The notes under the pieces: model-generated
The model's input: the letters and a program-made list of their open reading frames with translations, nothing else
What the model was told of the DNA's origin: nothing
The model's database searches: none
Assembly (NCBI GenBank): GCA_902800525.1
Contig: CADCEV010000003.1
Coordinates: 1 to 64,000 of the forward strand
DNA: 64,000 bases
Source: an uncultured Bacteroidales bacterium
Lineage (GTDB): Bacteria; Bacteroidota; Bacteroidia; Bacteroidales; Paludibacteraceae
Reading direction: 5' to 3'
Part shown: positions 49,179-60,600 of the stretch, one piece after another
Layout of the letters: the number at the start of each line of letters is the position of its first letter
How positions within the stretch are numbered: position 1 is the first letter of the stretch
Made by a program: the position numbers and the translations under genes

Positions 49179-50168
49179 TTACGGTACCTGTACGGCGTTC
49201 AAAACCTCGGTAATCACATCCTCCGTGGTCACATTGTTTGCCTCTGCCTCGTAAGTCAGGCCGATTCGGTGTCTCAGCACGTCATAGCATACCGCACGTA
49301 CATCTTCCGGCGTCACGTACCCTCTCCTATGAATAAACGCGTACGCACGCGCCGCACGCGCAAGGCTGATACTTGCACGAGGACTACCGCCGAAAGCAAT
49401 CATCTGTTTCATGTCTTTCAAACCGTACTCTTCCGGCTGACGGGTCGCAAACACAATATCCACAATGTATTTCTCGATCTTCTCGTCCAGATAAACCTCC
49501 TCCACGATCTTACGCGCCTTGATTATATCTGCGGTGCTCAAAATCGGCAGTACGGTCTTCTTCTCGCTGGCGATGTTCTGACGGATGATCGCTTGCTCCT
49601 CCTCTTTCTTCGGATAGCCGATCACCACTTTCAGCATGAAACGGTCGGTCTGCGCTTCCGGCAGAGGATACGTTCCTTCCTGCTCAATTGGGTTTTGCGT
49701 AGCAAGTACCAGGAACGGATCGTCCAATTTGAATGTCTGGTCACCGATGGTCACTTGCCGCTCCTGCATCGCCTCCAACAACGCACTCTGCACTTTCGCC
49801 GGAGCACGGTTGATCTCATCTGCTAACACAAAATTAGCAAAGATCGGGCCTTTCTTGATTCGGAAAGCCTCATCTTTGATGCTGTAGATCTGTGTACCGA
49901 GTACATCTGCCGGCAACAGATCCGGTGTAAACTGAATACGGCTAAAATCCGCCTTGATTAAGTCGCTTAAGGTCTTGATAGCGAGGGTTTTTGCCAAACC
50001 CGGCACGCCTTCCAACAATATGTGCCCGTCGCTCAAAAGACCTATAAGCAAACTCTCTACTAAATGCTTCTGACCTACAATGACCTGATTCATTCCCAAG
50101 GTCAGAGCATCTACAAATGAACTCTCGCGCTCCACGCGTTCTTGTAATTCTCTAATATCTACTTGCAT
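49179..50168 (-). CDS. MoxR-family AAA+ ATPase (329 aa)
   Basis: Walker A-like GVPGLAKT, Walker B VLADEINRAPAKVQSALLEA and sensor 1 LATQNPIEQEGTYPLPEAQT are all present. First gene of the operon moxR, DUF58, DUF4381-like, batA-E. It acts as a chaperone-like ATPase with the VWA proteins. I see no clear TAnnTTTG promoter upstream; the leader is pyrimidine-rich on the plus strand. Confidence 0.96.
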   Translation of the reverse strand: MQVDIRELQERVERESSFVDALTLGMNQVIVGQKHLVESLLIGLLSDGHILLEGVPGLAKTLAIKTLSDLIKADFSRIQFTPDLLPADVLGTQIYSIKDEAFRIKKGPIFANFVLADEINRAPAKVQSALLEAMQERQVTIGDQTFKLDDPFLVLATQNPIEQEGTYPLPEAQTDRFMLKVVIGYPKKEEEQAIIRQNIASEKKTVLPILSTADIIKARKIVEEVYLDEKIEKYIVDIVFATRQPEEYGLKDMKQMIAFGGSPRASISLARAARAYAFIHRRGYVTPEDVRAVCYDVLRHRIGLTYEAEANNVTTEDVITEVLNAVQVP

Positions 50169-50219
50169 AATTATGGTATATTTAATAATAATTCTCGTTT
50201 TCTTTTTCTTTTCTTTCTT

Positions 50220-50300
50220 TTCTTCCCTTTTATCCTCCCCGCTTCGCGTTTTCTTCCCTTTTATCCTCCCCGCTATGCGTTTTCTTCCCTTTTATCTCCT
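50220..50300. repeat. 31-bp tandem repeat in the moxR upstream region
   Basis: Units begin at 50220, 50251 and 50282 (third incomplete). Pyrimidine-rich on the plus strand, so the moxR transcript, if it starts upstream, would have a purine-rich leader. Confidence 0.9.
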
Positions 50301-50387
50301 ACAAATTTCGTGCCAAACCCCTCTTTTTTTTGTCTTTTTTCTTTTCTTTCTCCGTTTCCCGTTCGGCATTTCCCCTTTTTTTTGTAT

Positions 50388-50590
50388 CCGCCAATATTGG
50401 CGGATGAGAAATGCCGCTCCGTATCCCCCTCTCTTGTGGGGGCTGTCCTCGTTGTTCTGTGCGCGCCACCTCCGTTGGCGCGTCTTTCCTTTCCTCCTCT
50501 TTCCTCCTCTTTCCTCCTCTCCTCTTCCTGCTTCCTCTCTCCCTCCCTTGTGGGGTGAAGAGCTCTGCTCGATCGAGCGTCCTGTGGACG
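50388..50590. other. Cluster of unrelated hairpins in the 770-bp gap
   Basis: CCGCCAATATTGGCGG (50388-50403), CCCCC/GGGGG (50425-50441), CGCGCCA/TGGCGCG (50462-50482), GCTCGATCGAGC (50567-50578) and CGTCC/GGACG (50578-50590), separated by CT-rich DNA (TTTCCTCC repeated near 50490-50520). The largest frame here (191 codons) is low-complexity and rejected. It may hold the moxR promoter and a structured RNA. Confidence 0.6.
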
Positions 50591-50640
50591 GTCGTAGAAC
50601 AAATTCGGGGTGGGGTTATTCATCTTTTTTTTCCAATTTA

Positions 50641-50672
50641 TTTGCATATGTCAAATATTTTTTGTACCTTTG
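50641..50672 (+). promoter_or_regulatory. Promoter of small orphan family member C
   Basis: TTTG (50641-50644), extended as TTTGCATATGTC, 20 nt, TACCTTTG (50665-50672). The start codon is 267 bp downstream, a very long leader. Confidence 0.83.
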
Positions 50673-50746
50673 CATCGTCAAAAACATCAACATCTCCAGT
50701 ATTATATACATAGTATATAATACCAACGTGTTGAACCCGAAAAATT

Positions 50747-50801
50747 AGTGCGTGATAAGTGCGTCGTAAGTGCGTCGTAAGTGCGCGGTAAGTGCGAGGT
50801 T
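50747..50801. repeat. Five 11-bp units in the leader of member C
   Basis: AGTGCGTGATA, AGTGCGTCGTA (twice), AGTGCGCGGTA, AGTGCGAGGTT in exact register. Followed at 50836-50898 by C-rich repeats of about 22-26 bp (TAGCCCCCTTACCGCCCCTT). Confidence 0.95.
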
Positions 50802-50938
50802 TTAGTGGTAGGTAGCTGGTTTTTCACTTTTTCACCGCCCCTTTATAGCCCCCTTACCGCCCCTTCATAGCCCCCTTACCGCCCCTTCACCGCCCCCGCA
50901 CTAACCCGCTTGCAAATCTTTATATACTTTATACTCCT

Positions 50939-51379
50939 ATGGCTAAAATCAAGCACAACAACGATGTCGAAGAAGTAATAGGCGCGCATGCTAAAGGCGG
51001 CATGGTCGAGCGTCGCAAACACTTCTATGATTATGATGGAAACATCACCCAAGTTGGGCGCCTCGAGGTGTACAAACCTCGCCCCCGCAACTACAAAGCC
51101 AACCCCATCTTTCTCCGCGAAAGGGCAAACATGACCGCTTTTGGAAATGCTTCCCACCTCGCGCAGGAGTTCATCAATGCACTCAAAACAAAAACACCCC
51201 TCGAGCCTGAGAAACAAGCTTTCCTCGACTCGATCATGGCGCGTTTCTACAAGCAACTTAAAGGCACGCCCGACCCCATAGCACCCAGAGCCAAGGACGG
51301 CACTTTTACCATCTATTCCCGTCCCGACAACTTCATCCGTGCCGTCCTACGCAAAGAACCGCCCTCTTTCAACGAGTAA
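50939..51379 (+). CDS. Small orphan protein, family member C (146 aa)
   Basis: Basic, soluble, not a named family. Pattern as in members A and B: IGAHAKGG, basic RRKHFYDYDGN, LEVYKPRPRNYKANP, helices, LKGTPDPIAPRAKDG, then NFIRAVLRKE. It has its own promoter with a 260-nt repeat-filled leader and its own terminator, so it is a stand-alone transcription unit. Function unknown. Confidence 0.72.
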   Translation: MAKIKHNNDVEEVIGAHAKGGMVERRKHFYDYDGNITQVGRLEVYKPRPRNYKANPIFLRERANMTAFGNASHLAQEFINALKTKTPLEPEKQAFLDSIMARFYKQLKGTPDPIAPRAKDGTFTIYSRPDNFIRAVLRKEPPSFNE

Positions 51380-51410
51380 TCAACATTTTACTTATGAGTA
51401 AAAACTACGC

Positions 51411-51437
51411 AACGCACCCCTCAAAAGGTGCGTTTTT
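51411..51437 (+). terminator. Terminator after member C
   Basis: AACGCACC/GGTGCGTT with an 8-nt loop, then TTT. Confidence 0.85.
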
Positions 51438-51490
51438 CTTGCTGGAATACGGCGGACTTAATAATAGAACATCTTTTCATAATAAAAGAT

Positions 51491-51522
51491 ATTGTGTACT
51501 TGACAAAAAAGCAGTAATTTTG
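51491..51522 (+). promoter_or_regulatory. Promoter of the giant surface protein
   Basis: ATTG (51491-51494), 20 nt, TAATTTTG (51515-51522). Confidence 0.7.
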
Positions 51523-51616
51523 CACCCGATAAAAAATGCGCTATTTTGAAGCCTAAAACAGTAATAATTTTAATAAAAATCGTAATAATCGTATATTTTT
51601 TAACAATTTATAAGGA

Positions 51617-54600
51617 ATGAAAAAGATTTTTAAGAGTGTAATGGTGCTACTGATGTCGTTGATGACATCTTGGACCGTTGTTTTGAATGCTCAACAAGTG
51701 CCGGACCCGGGCTTTGAAGATTGGTCCGGTGCCGCTTTTGACGGCAATGCACAATTGAAGTATTGGAATGCATCAAACGTAACCCAGGTCGGATTTAAGT
51801 TCAACTTTGCTCACAAAGAAGCGGGACGGAACGGCGGGAGTTGTATGATGGTGCAACAACAGGACGTCGGTGCTATGGGTATCACCGAGACCACGCCGGG
51901 GTATTTTACCCTCGGTAAACCTTGGGTCTATCTGGCTTCTGTGGCGAAAATTAACGAAGCTACTGCCGGAACAGATGATGGTATCGCTTTTGCATATCGC
52001 CCGGACTCGATGTCCGTTTGGATCAAACGTACCGGCGCGAATGCAGACAAAGAAGACTTCGTCATGCTCTATTATGCATGGTCCGGCTCCAGTACAGGTA
52101 ATACCTATAAAGGTAAGAACGGTAACTGCTCTTCCGTCGATACGCACACCAACGAAGAATCCGATATCCGTCAGGCGGTCAATGCCAACGACTGTGGAAC
52201 GATCAAGAAAGCGAATCAGATCGCTGAGGGTATCTGGCGTGAGAAAAAATCGTACGGCAACTGGACGAACATTCGCGTACCTATTTATTATTTGAATAAC
52301 ACCACGCCGGAGAAAATGAATATCATCTTCTCGGCTTCCCAATATCCTAACTTCCGTATTTCTACCGGTATGTACACCGGTAACTCGCTCTATGTGGATG
52401 ATGTGGAACTGATCTATTCGGCGAACATACAGAAACTCCTGATCAACGGAGTGGAGTGGAAAGGTTTTGACCCGAACTCTACCGAGGTACAGAACTACGC
52501 CTTGGGTGAGACCGCTACTGCTATCCCCTCGATCGAAGCAAAACGTGGAGCCGGTACGATCACGAACATCAAAGGAAACATCAATTTCCCGGGACGTACG
52601 CTCTCCGGCAAGGAGATTGTCATCACGCCGGGCGATCTGGACAAGAAACCGACGACCATCAAGGTCACTTCCGATGATGGTAAGAAAACCATGACCTATA
52701 AGATCCAGTTCCAGAAAGCAGCCAGCAGCAATGCCAAACTCGCAGGAATATCTTATACGATCGACAATAAAACAACCCCTCTGCCGGATTTCAGTCCGTC
52801 CAAATACAACTACACGGTCGATCTCCCCTATGGTACGACAACCGCTCCGACCCTGAGCGTAGAGGGACAGGAGGACGGACAGACCTTTGCTATCACGCAA
52901 CCGACTTCCGTCACCGGAACGGCGAAAATCGTCGTTACCGCGCCTAACAAACAGGCTACGGCTACCTATAACCTCACTTTCCGTGTCGCGCCTCTGGCGG
53001 ATAACACCCTGAAAGATATTAAGGTCAACGGCAATTCGGTAACGGGCTTCAATCCCTCTCAGGCGGTCTATAAAGTCTCCCTGCCCACCAGCACGAAAAC
53101 CCTGACCGTGGAACCCGTTTCGGCTTATCCTGCCGGCATGCAGAAGATCGTCATTACCCCTTCGCCGCTGCCTTCCGGAGATGATATCAACGGATCAACG
53201 GTCCAGATTTCTGTGACTACCGAAGGCAACGCGGTGGCGAAAGTGTACAAACTCAATATCAAACTCGAGGCATCCTCCTATTCGTACCTCAAAGACCTCT
53301 CCGTGGAGGGACTGACGATGGAGTTTGTGCCGGATCAGTTTACCTATTATTTCAACCTCCCCTTGGGTACAACGGCCCTGCCGAAGATCAATTATACCGC
53401 CGGCGACGAGTACCAGAAGATCGAAGTGGCTTCCTTGGACCCGGGCGTAGTGGACGGAACGGTCCGTATTACCGTTACAGCTGGTAACGGAGATCAGTCG
53501 GTTTATAAACTGGTGTTCTCTACCGAGAAATCCTCCAATTCTGTCCTCCAAGGGATTACAATTGGTGGGGTCGCGCTCGAAGATTTTGCGGCGGACGTGA
53601 CCAATTATTCATATACCCTGCCCGAAGGAACAACTGAACTCCCTGAGATCGTGGCTGTCCCCGGCGATGAGTTCCAAACAATCACGGTCACGACCGCAGG
53701 CGTGAACGGAAAAACACGTATTACCGTCACCGCTGGTAACGGAAGCACCACGATCTATCAGATCTCGTTCTCCGTCAAGACCTTCAATGACAACACCCTC
53801 AAATCGCTCGCTGTTGCCGGATTCGACATCGAATTTGACCCCGAGACGAACGACTACTATATTAACCTCCCGAAAGGCACGACAACCCTTCCCGAGGTGA
53901 CGTACGAACTGCAAAGTACGGAGTTCCAAACCGTCCGCGAAACCAAACCGGCTGGTCTGAACGGTGAATATAAGATCACCGTCCGTCCGCAAAGTGGTGC
54001 AAGTCGTACGTATATCATTCATTTCAGCCTCAATAAATCGAACAACACCGCCCTCAAGGCGATCTATATTGACAATACACCCTTGGCGGCTTTCCATCAG
54101 GATACGCTCCACTACGTGGATTCACTCCCGGAAGGCGTCAGTTTGATCCCGAGCGTTACCTTCGAGAAAGCCGAAGCTTCACAGCGTGTACTGAGCGTCT
54201 TGGACGGTACGACCCAGATCATTACCGTTACCGCCGAGACCGGAGATACGCGTGAGTACCGAATCGACTTCATCGTGCGCATATCTGCGAACGCGTTCCT
54301 TGAAATGATCTATCTCGATGGAGATTCGCTCAAAGGCTTCGAGCCGGAAGAACTGAAATACGAAGTGGAACTGACCGGCGATCGCTGCCCCGCTATTACG
54401 GTGGACAAAGCGGCAGGACAGCAAGTCACCATTACTGCTCCGTACGCTGCCGGTGTAGCGCAAATCAAAGTGCAACCCGGTGTCGGTGCGGCGAACATCT
54501 ATCTGATCAACTTCAAGAAACAAGAGACAACCGTTACCGTTCAACTCAGCGACATCACCTTCAACGGCAAATCCATCGAGGGCTTTACCCCGTCCAAAAC

Positions 54601-57600
54601 AAGCTATGAGCTTACTTATCAGGGCGCGCGCCCTGTAATCGCCGGTGTCGCCGGAGAGGAAGGACAAACCGTGAGTGAAGCCCTCTGGCAGGGAGCTGTA
54701 GCTTGGATCTTCGTGACCGACAAAGAGGGAAATCAGGCGTCTTACAGCGTCGCTTGTACTCGTCTGCCGATGACCGAGAACAAACTGCAAGCCATCTATG
54801 CGGACGGTACGATCCTTCCCGATTTCGAGGAAAACAAAACCGACTACGCATACGAATTGGAGCCGGGATCTGTCTTCCCGCAAGTCACTTATGCCGCGAA
54901 AGAGAATGCACAGGTAGCCTTCTTCGGACAGACCGCCGAGGGAGAATGGACCATTCGCGTTGCCGCAGAAAACGGCACAACTACCACATATACTGTTCGT
55001 TATACAATTAAGAAACGTTCGGATGCAACTCTGGCGGACCTCAAGGTAACAGGACACGAGATAGGTTTCTTGCCCGAAAAAACGGACTACGCCCTGGATC
55101 TGGATGAAGGAGCTCTGCTCCCCTCTATCAGTGTAACAGCGCGAGAAGGACAGCGTATCCTCAGCTTCACCGACGACGCAGACCATCAGCGCGTACTCGT
55201 CACCGCCGAAAATGGCGCACAGAATACCTATACCATCACCTATTCGCGCAAACAAAGCGCCAATGCACTCTTGGCGAATATCCTCATTGATGGCAAGAAA
55301 CTGCCGGGCTTCGAGCCGGATAGTTTCAACTATGCAATCACCCTGCCGAAATCGACCAAGGTGATGCCGAATATCTTCCCGGTGGCACAACTCAGTAATC
55401 AGACCGTCACCACCTTCTATAGCGCCCCTGACGGTACAACGAAGATTCATGTCGTAGCTCAGGACGGTACAACCGAGGCAAACTACACCATCGACTTCAA
55501 CGTAGCGCTCTCCACGAACACCAAATTGGGCTCCCTCACCATCAATGGAGAGGAGAAAGATGTGGATGAGACGGATTACAACTTCGTACTGCCCTATGGC
55601 GCTTCGAAACCTTATTCCGTTGCTTTCACAAAGGCAGAGCCGGAACAACTGGTTGATTTCGTGGAAGCTCCGGTGAACAGCGTCACGAAGATCACCGTCA
55701 AGGCGCAAAACGGAGATTCACGTACTTATTCGATCCGTTACACCATCGCTCAGCCGGAAGGCGAGAACAAAGTGGCGAAGATCAAATATACGTATATATT
55801 ATACGGTGATACTAAAAAGGATACTATAAAGGGCGAACTGGTGCCCGTAAAAGGTGATAACACCATTGATCTGCCGTACGGCTCCAAAAACTTCACCATC
55901 ACCGATGTCGAGAAATCGTACCCCGAGCAGAGTATCGTCTTCTACAACGGTGGTATTCGTCGTGGCGCGAAGGTGATTGCATCACCGAACCGCGAGGGAG
56001 AGCCGGATGTAACCTATAACGTCATCCCGAATATCCTGCCGGATACGCTCAATAAACTCAAAGCTCTGTATTACATCAAAGCCGGCGAAACAATCCCTGT
56101 GCCGCATTTCAGCCCGGATGTATATAGCTACATCATTCCCGTGAAGGAACAACCGACGCAGAGTACCTTGGTCGCTGTTACGTACGGAGGAAAAGAGCCT
56201 ACATACTCGAAGCCGACCACACCCGCTAACGTGAGGAACAAGAAAATGGCGGTCACCGTGGGTTCAGGAACGAAGATGAGGGAATACTCGGTTTTCTGGT
56301 ATTACGAGGATGATGAAGCACCCTTGACCTACAATTGGATCCAGACGGAAAAAGCGCATTTCTATAACTCTGACCTCTTTGGAATAATCTCGGATAAAGG
56401 AGAAAAAGAAGCTACCGGTTATAAACCCGCAGGTTGGAGTGTTCCCGCTGATCTGTTTGCCGGAATTGACTACAATGCTGCTAATATTTCACACTTTGTT
56501 TATTATACCGGAAAAGAAGTAAACCGAATCGGTTCCAAAGAAGTGATGTTATCTACCCTCCGTGGCGGTGCGCTTAATAGTTCTGTCCCGGGAGTAATGA
56601 CGTTGGGTAGCCTTAGTCTGCCGGACGGAGTTAAAGTGGGAGGAAACACCAAGGTTAGTTTCAGCCGAAGCGTCGATGCCGGTGTTACCTTCCGCAACAC
56701 ACCGCAGGCGTTCCAATTTGAGTACATGCCGATTATGAAATATGGTATCGACGCTTGGAAAGCATGGATCGCTGTTGGGGGAACGTCCGGATCGCCTGTG
56801 GAATATGAAATAACCGGCAATTATTCAGGCTTAGGAGAATGGCATACTGCTACACAGGCGCTTAATTACAATTTCACGATGAGTAAGATGAATATCCTCC
56901 TTTGCTCCAGTAATTTTAGTGGTAACTCATTAGATATATACGATGGTTCGGAGGCCAAGAGTTGTGATCTCCAGATTCGAAATGTACGCTTCGTCTATAA
57001 CTCCGAACTGACCAAAGCTACCATTGATGGCATCGAGGTAACGCCTTCTGGACGAAACTTCGTCAAGAACGTGGATGCCAATTATGTGGGTGTTCCGGCG
57101 TTGACCTTCACCGGTAAAGTGAACGACCAGACCCGCACGATCGAATGGCTGAACGGCGGCGAATGGAAAGAGGGCAAACTGACCGCGAAAGTGATAAACT
57201 ACGGAGAGAACTTGGTGGATAGCACACACTATTACGTGATACTCCAACGCACAGGCGTGACCTCTTTGGACTACACCGTTGATTTCGGTTCGTATCCTAC
57301 CACGGAGAAGAATGCAGACACCACGATCGTTACGCTGCCCTACGGCATGAAAGCAACGCCGGATGTAAAAATCACGCCTTCCAGCATTCACCAGCGCTTC
57401 GACGTGCAGAAGAACGGCAAGGCGATCACCATCACCGTACAAGCCGAGAACGATGCTTCCTCTACCCACACATACCTCTTCGTCGAGAACCTCCCCTCTG
57501 ACGCTTCTGTGGAGATGATTGAGGCGCTGGATGACAAAAACGATGATATCACGTTGACCTTCGTTCCCGGATCGGATGAAAACCGTTCCGTTTATACCGC

Positions 57601-60600
57601 TACATCTTCGGTCGTTCCGACGCTCGTTTATACGAAAAAGAACGACTTGGTAGGACAGACTTTCGCTACAATCTATACGGCGGACAGCGTGGTGCTCACC
57701 GTTACTGCAGCGGACGGAAAAACAACCCACAAGTACGTGGTGAACCGTCTCGATCCGGCTGTCTCCTCCGATGCACAACTCACAGATTTCCGCATCGGTA
57801 GTACGGAAATCTCCCTGGGCGGTACTAAGACTTCCTTGGTGATGGAGCGTCCCGATGAGGTCGTGTACTTCAACCGCAAGCACGAGGCGGATTCGGTTGT
57901 CTTCCTCCAGGATGAGACGAAGATGCAATGGACCGCGTTCGCTTCGGATGACATCTCCAAAACCAAGACTTACACCCTCACGTATCCGACTGAGGTCTCC
58001 ATAAAAGCCAACTTGGCGGCGCTGAAAGTGAATGGAGAGGATTACTCCGAGTTTGATGAGAATATGACCGAATATACCATCAAAGCCGATAGTGCCATTT
58101 GGCTCGCTACACTCCTCGCCGAAAGCGAACAAACGCAGGCCACTACCACGGAAATCCAAGGTGATAGTACGATCTATACCACGGTTGTAACCGCTGCAGA
58201 TGGTAACCACAAACAGACCTATAAGGTGATCGTTCACCGCACGAAGAGCGACGTCAGCACCCTCGCAGGTATCTATTATGACGGCAAACTGATTGAAAAC
58301 TTCCGTCCCGATAGTTTGGACTACACCTATATTATACCCGCGGGCGCGTATAAGGAGAAAATGCCGCAGATAGCTGCTGTCACATATGAGGCGGGTCAAA
58401 TCGGCCAGACCGTCGAACTCAACCCCGCCTCCGTCTTGGGAGAGCCGACAGAGTTCATCGTTACTTCCGAAACCGGCGCACAGACCACTTATACCCTTAC
58501 CGTCAACGCCGAGCCAAGTCATTGTACCGAACTGACAGGAATTACCGTCAACGGAAAAGCTATCGACCAGTTTGAATCAGGACGACACTTCTACTCCGTC
58601 TCCCTGCAATCTGTTGAGGCGAATATTGAACTCCTCTCTAACGATAATTTCCAAACCATCGTGCGCGACACCTTGGTTATCAAAGACAGCCTCCAATACC
58701 GCTATGGATTTGAGGTAACGGCGGAAGATCACATCGCACGTGAGAAATACGAGGTGGAGGTCTATGTGGAGAATAAATCCAACGATGCACAGTTGGCGAA
58801 TATCCTTATCGATGGTAAGTCCTTCGTCAACTACGAGCGCGCGATCAACCATGACCTGATCTTCGATCCGGGTAATAACCTCTACACCATCAACCTCCCT
58901 GCCGGCACAACAACCCTGCCCGAAGTGAGCGCACAACTCAAAATGGAGGGACAGACGGTCAATATTGATCAGGACGAAAACAATGTGCTCCTCAAAGTGA
59001 CCGCGGTCGATGAAAAGACGGTGAACACCTATACACTCCGCTTCGTCATTCCGCAGTCCAAGAACACCAACCTCTCCATGATCTACCTCAACGGAGATAG
59101 TTTGGAGGGCTTTGAGCCGGATCTCTATTTCTATCAGGTCGAACTGCCGGTCGGCACCCACGAACTGCCGGAAGTGGTGGCGCAGAAAGCTGAGGCGGTA
59201 CAAACCATCCTGCCTTATACCACGGATCCCGAAAAGATGCAGACCGTCATCACCGTACAGGCGGAAGATCCTGCTACACGCGTGAGCACCTATACCGTAG
59301 TCTTCCGCTACACCCGTTCGGATGCCGATACGCTCAAGATGATTTATGCCGACGGAGATAGTTTGTTAGGTTTCGAACCGACCCGTTTCTATTACACCTA
59401 TTCGCTCCCTGTCGGCACTCCGGCGTTCCCCGTTTTGGATCAAGACCTCGCGGACGAATGGCAAACAGTAACAATGGACACGGTGGAACTGACCCAAAGC
59501 ACACTTATCCGTCAACTTAACGTGACCGCAGAGAGTGGTAAGAAGAATACATATACCGTCGCATACACGATCCTCAAATCGGATGTCGATACCCTGCAGA
59601 TGTTGCTGGTGGATCAAAAACCATTGCCGAACTTCAAGGCGGAAGTGGCGGAGTATTACTACACCCTCACGGCGGCTCAAGCTGCGGAACTGGACGGTGC
59701 ACTCCCCGCAGTGGAGGCGATTGCCGGCGACGAATATCAGACCGTACTGATCGCGCAGGATAGAGATTCGCTTAGCGGCAAATCGCTCGGCTACAAGTCC
59801 CTCGTTACAGTAACTGCTGCCACTGGTACAAGCCGCACGTATATCGTCCATTACCCCGTGGAACTCTCACAAGAGGCTACGCTTAACATGATCATGGTCG
59901 GAGGACAACCGGTCGCAAACTTCGACGCAGAGCGCTTTAACTACAAGATGGAAATCAACGTGGACGCTTCTGTTCCGGTCGTTTCTGTTGTCAAGAAAGA
60001 GGAAGCGCAGACCTATGAGATCCGCGTGATCGAAGACACCGTCCTTGTCGAAGTGATGGCGGAAGATTTGGTGACCTCACAGACTTATACACTCGTCTTC
60101 GAGCGTCTCTTGTCGGCGAATACGCTCCTCAGAAACATCGTCCTTCGTGATGCGGAGGGAGCCGTATTACCGGCCTCGCAGTTCGCATTCCGTCCGGAGG
60201 AGTTCTCTTATCCCGAGATTCCGTTGGCGTACGTGGCGGATTCCCTGCCTGAGACTTTGTTGCCTTCTATCGAGGTCGTCTTCTCCGATTCCATGCAGAC
60301 TGCCGACACCACGCGTCATTTGTTGCCGAATGGAGATATGCAGGTCGATGTGGTCGTTACCGCCCCGAACGGGGAAGATCAGGCAATCTACACCCTCATC
60401 TTCCATTTCGTGAAACCTTCAGATGCTAAACTGTCGGCTATCATGGTGAAGGAAGAACTGATTGCTGATTTCAAACCCGAACTGACGGAATACACCTTCA
60501 CGCACCCGTATGGCACGCCGGACAGCCTCTTCTTCACACTTGATGACATCACCTACGAGCTCAGTGACGAACGGGCTACCGACACCGCCTATATCGACGC

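Noticed and set aside
50173-50748. 191-codon plus-strand frame between moxR and member C
   Set aside because: Encoded by CT-rich repeats and hairpins, gives Phe/Ser/Pro/Leu low-complexity sequence, and spans a promoter.
56930-58522. 530-codon minus-strand frame inside the giant protein gene
   Set aside because: Antisense to a strong repeat-domain coding region; the protein-like look is a by-product of the repeats and codon bias. A similar 509-codon frame at 54179-55708 is rejected for the same reason.
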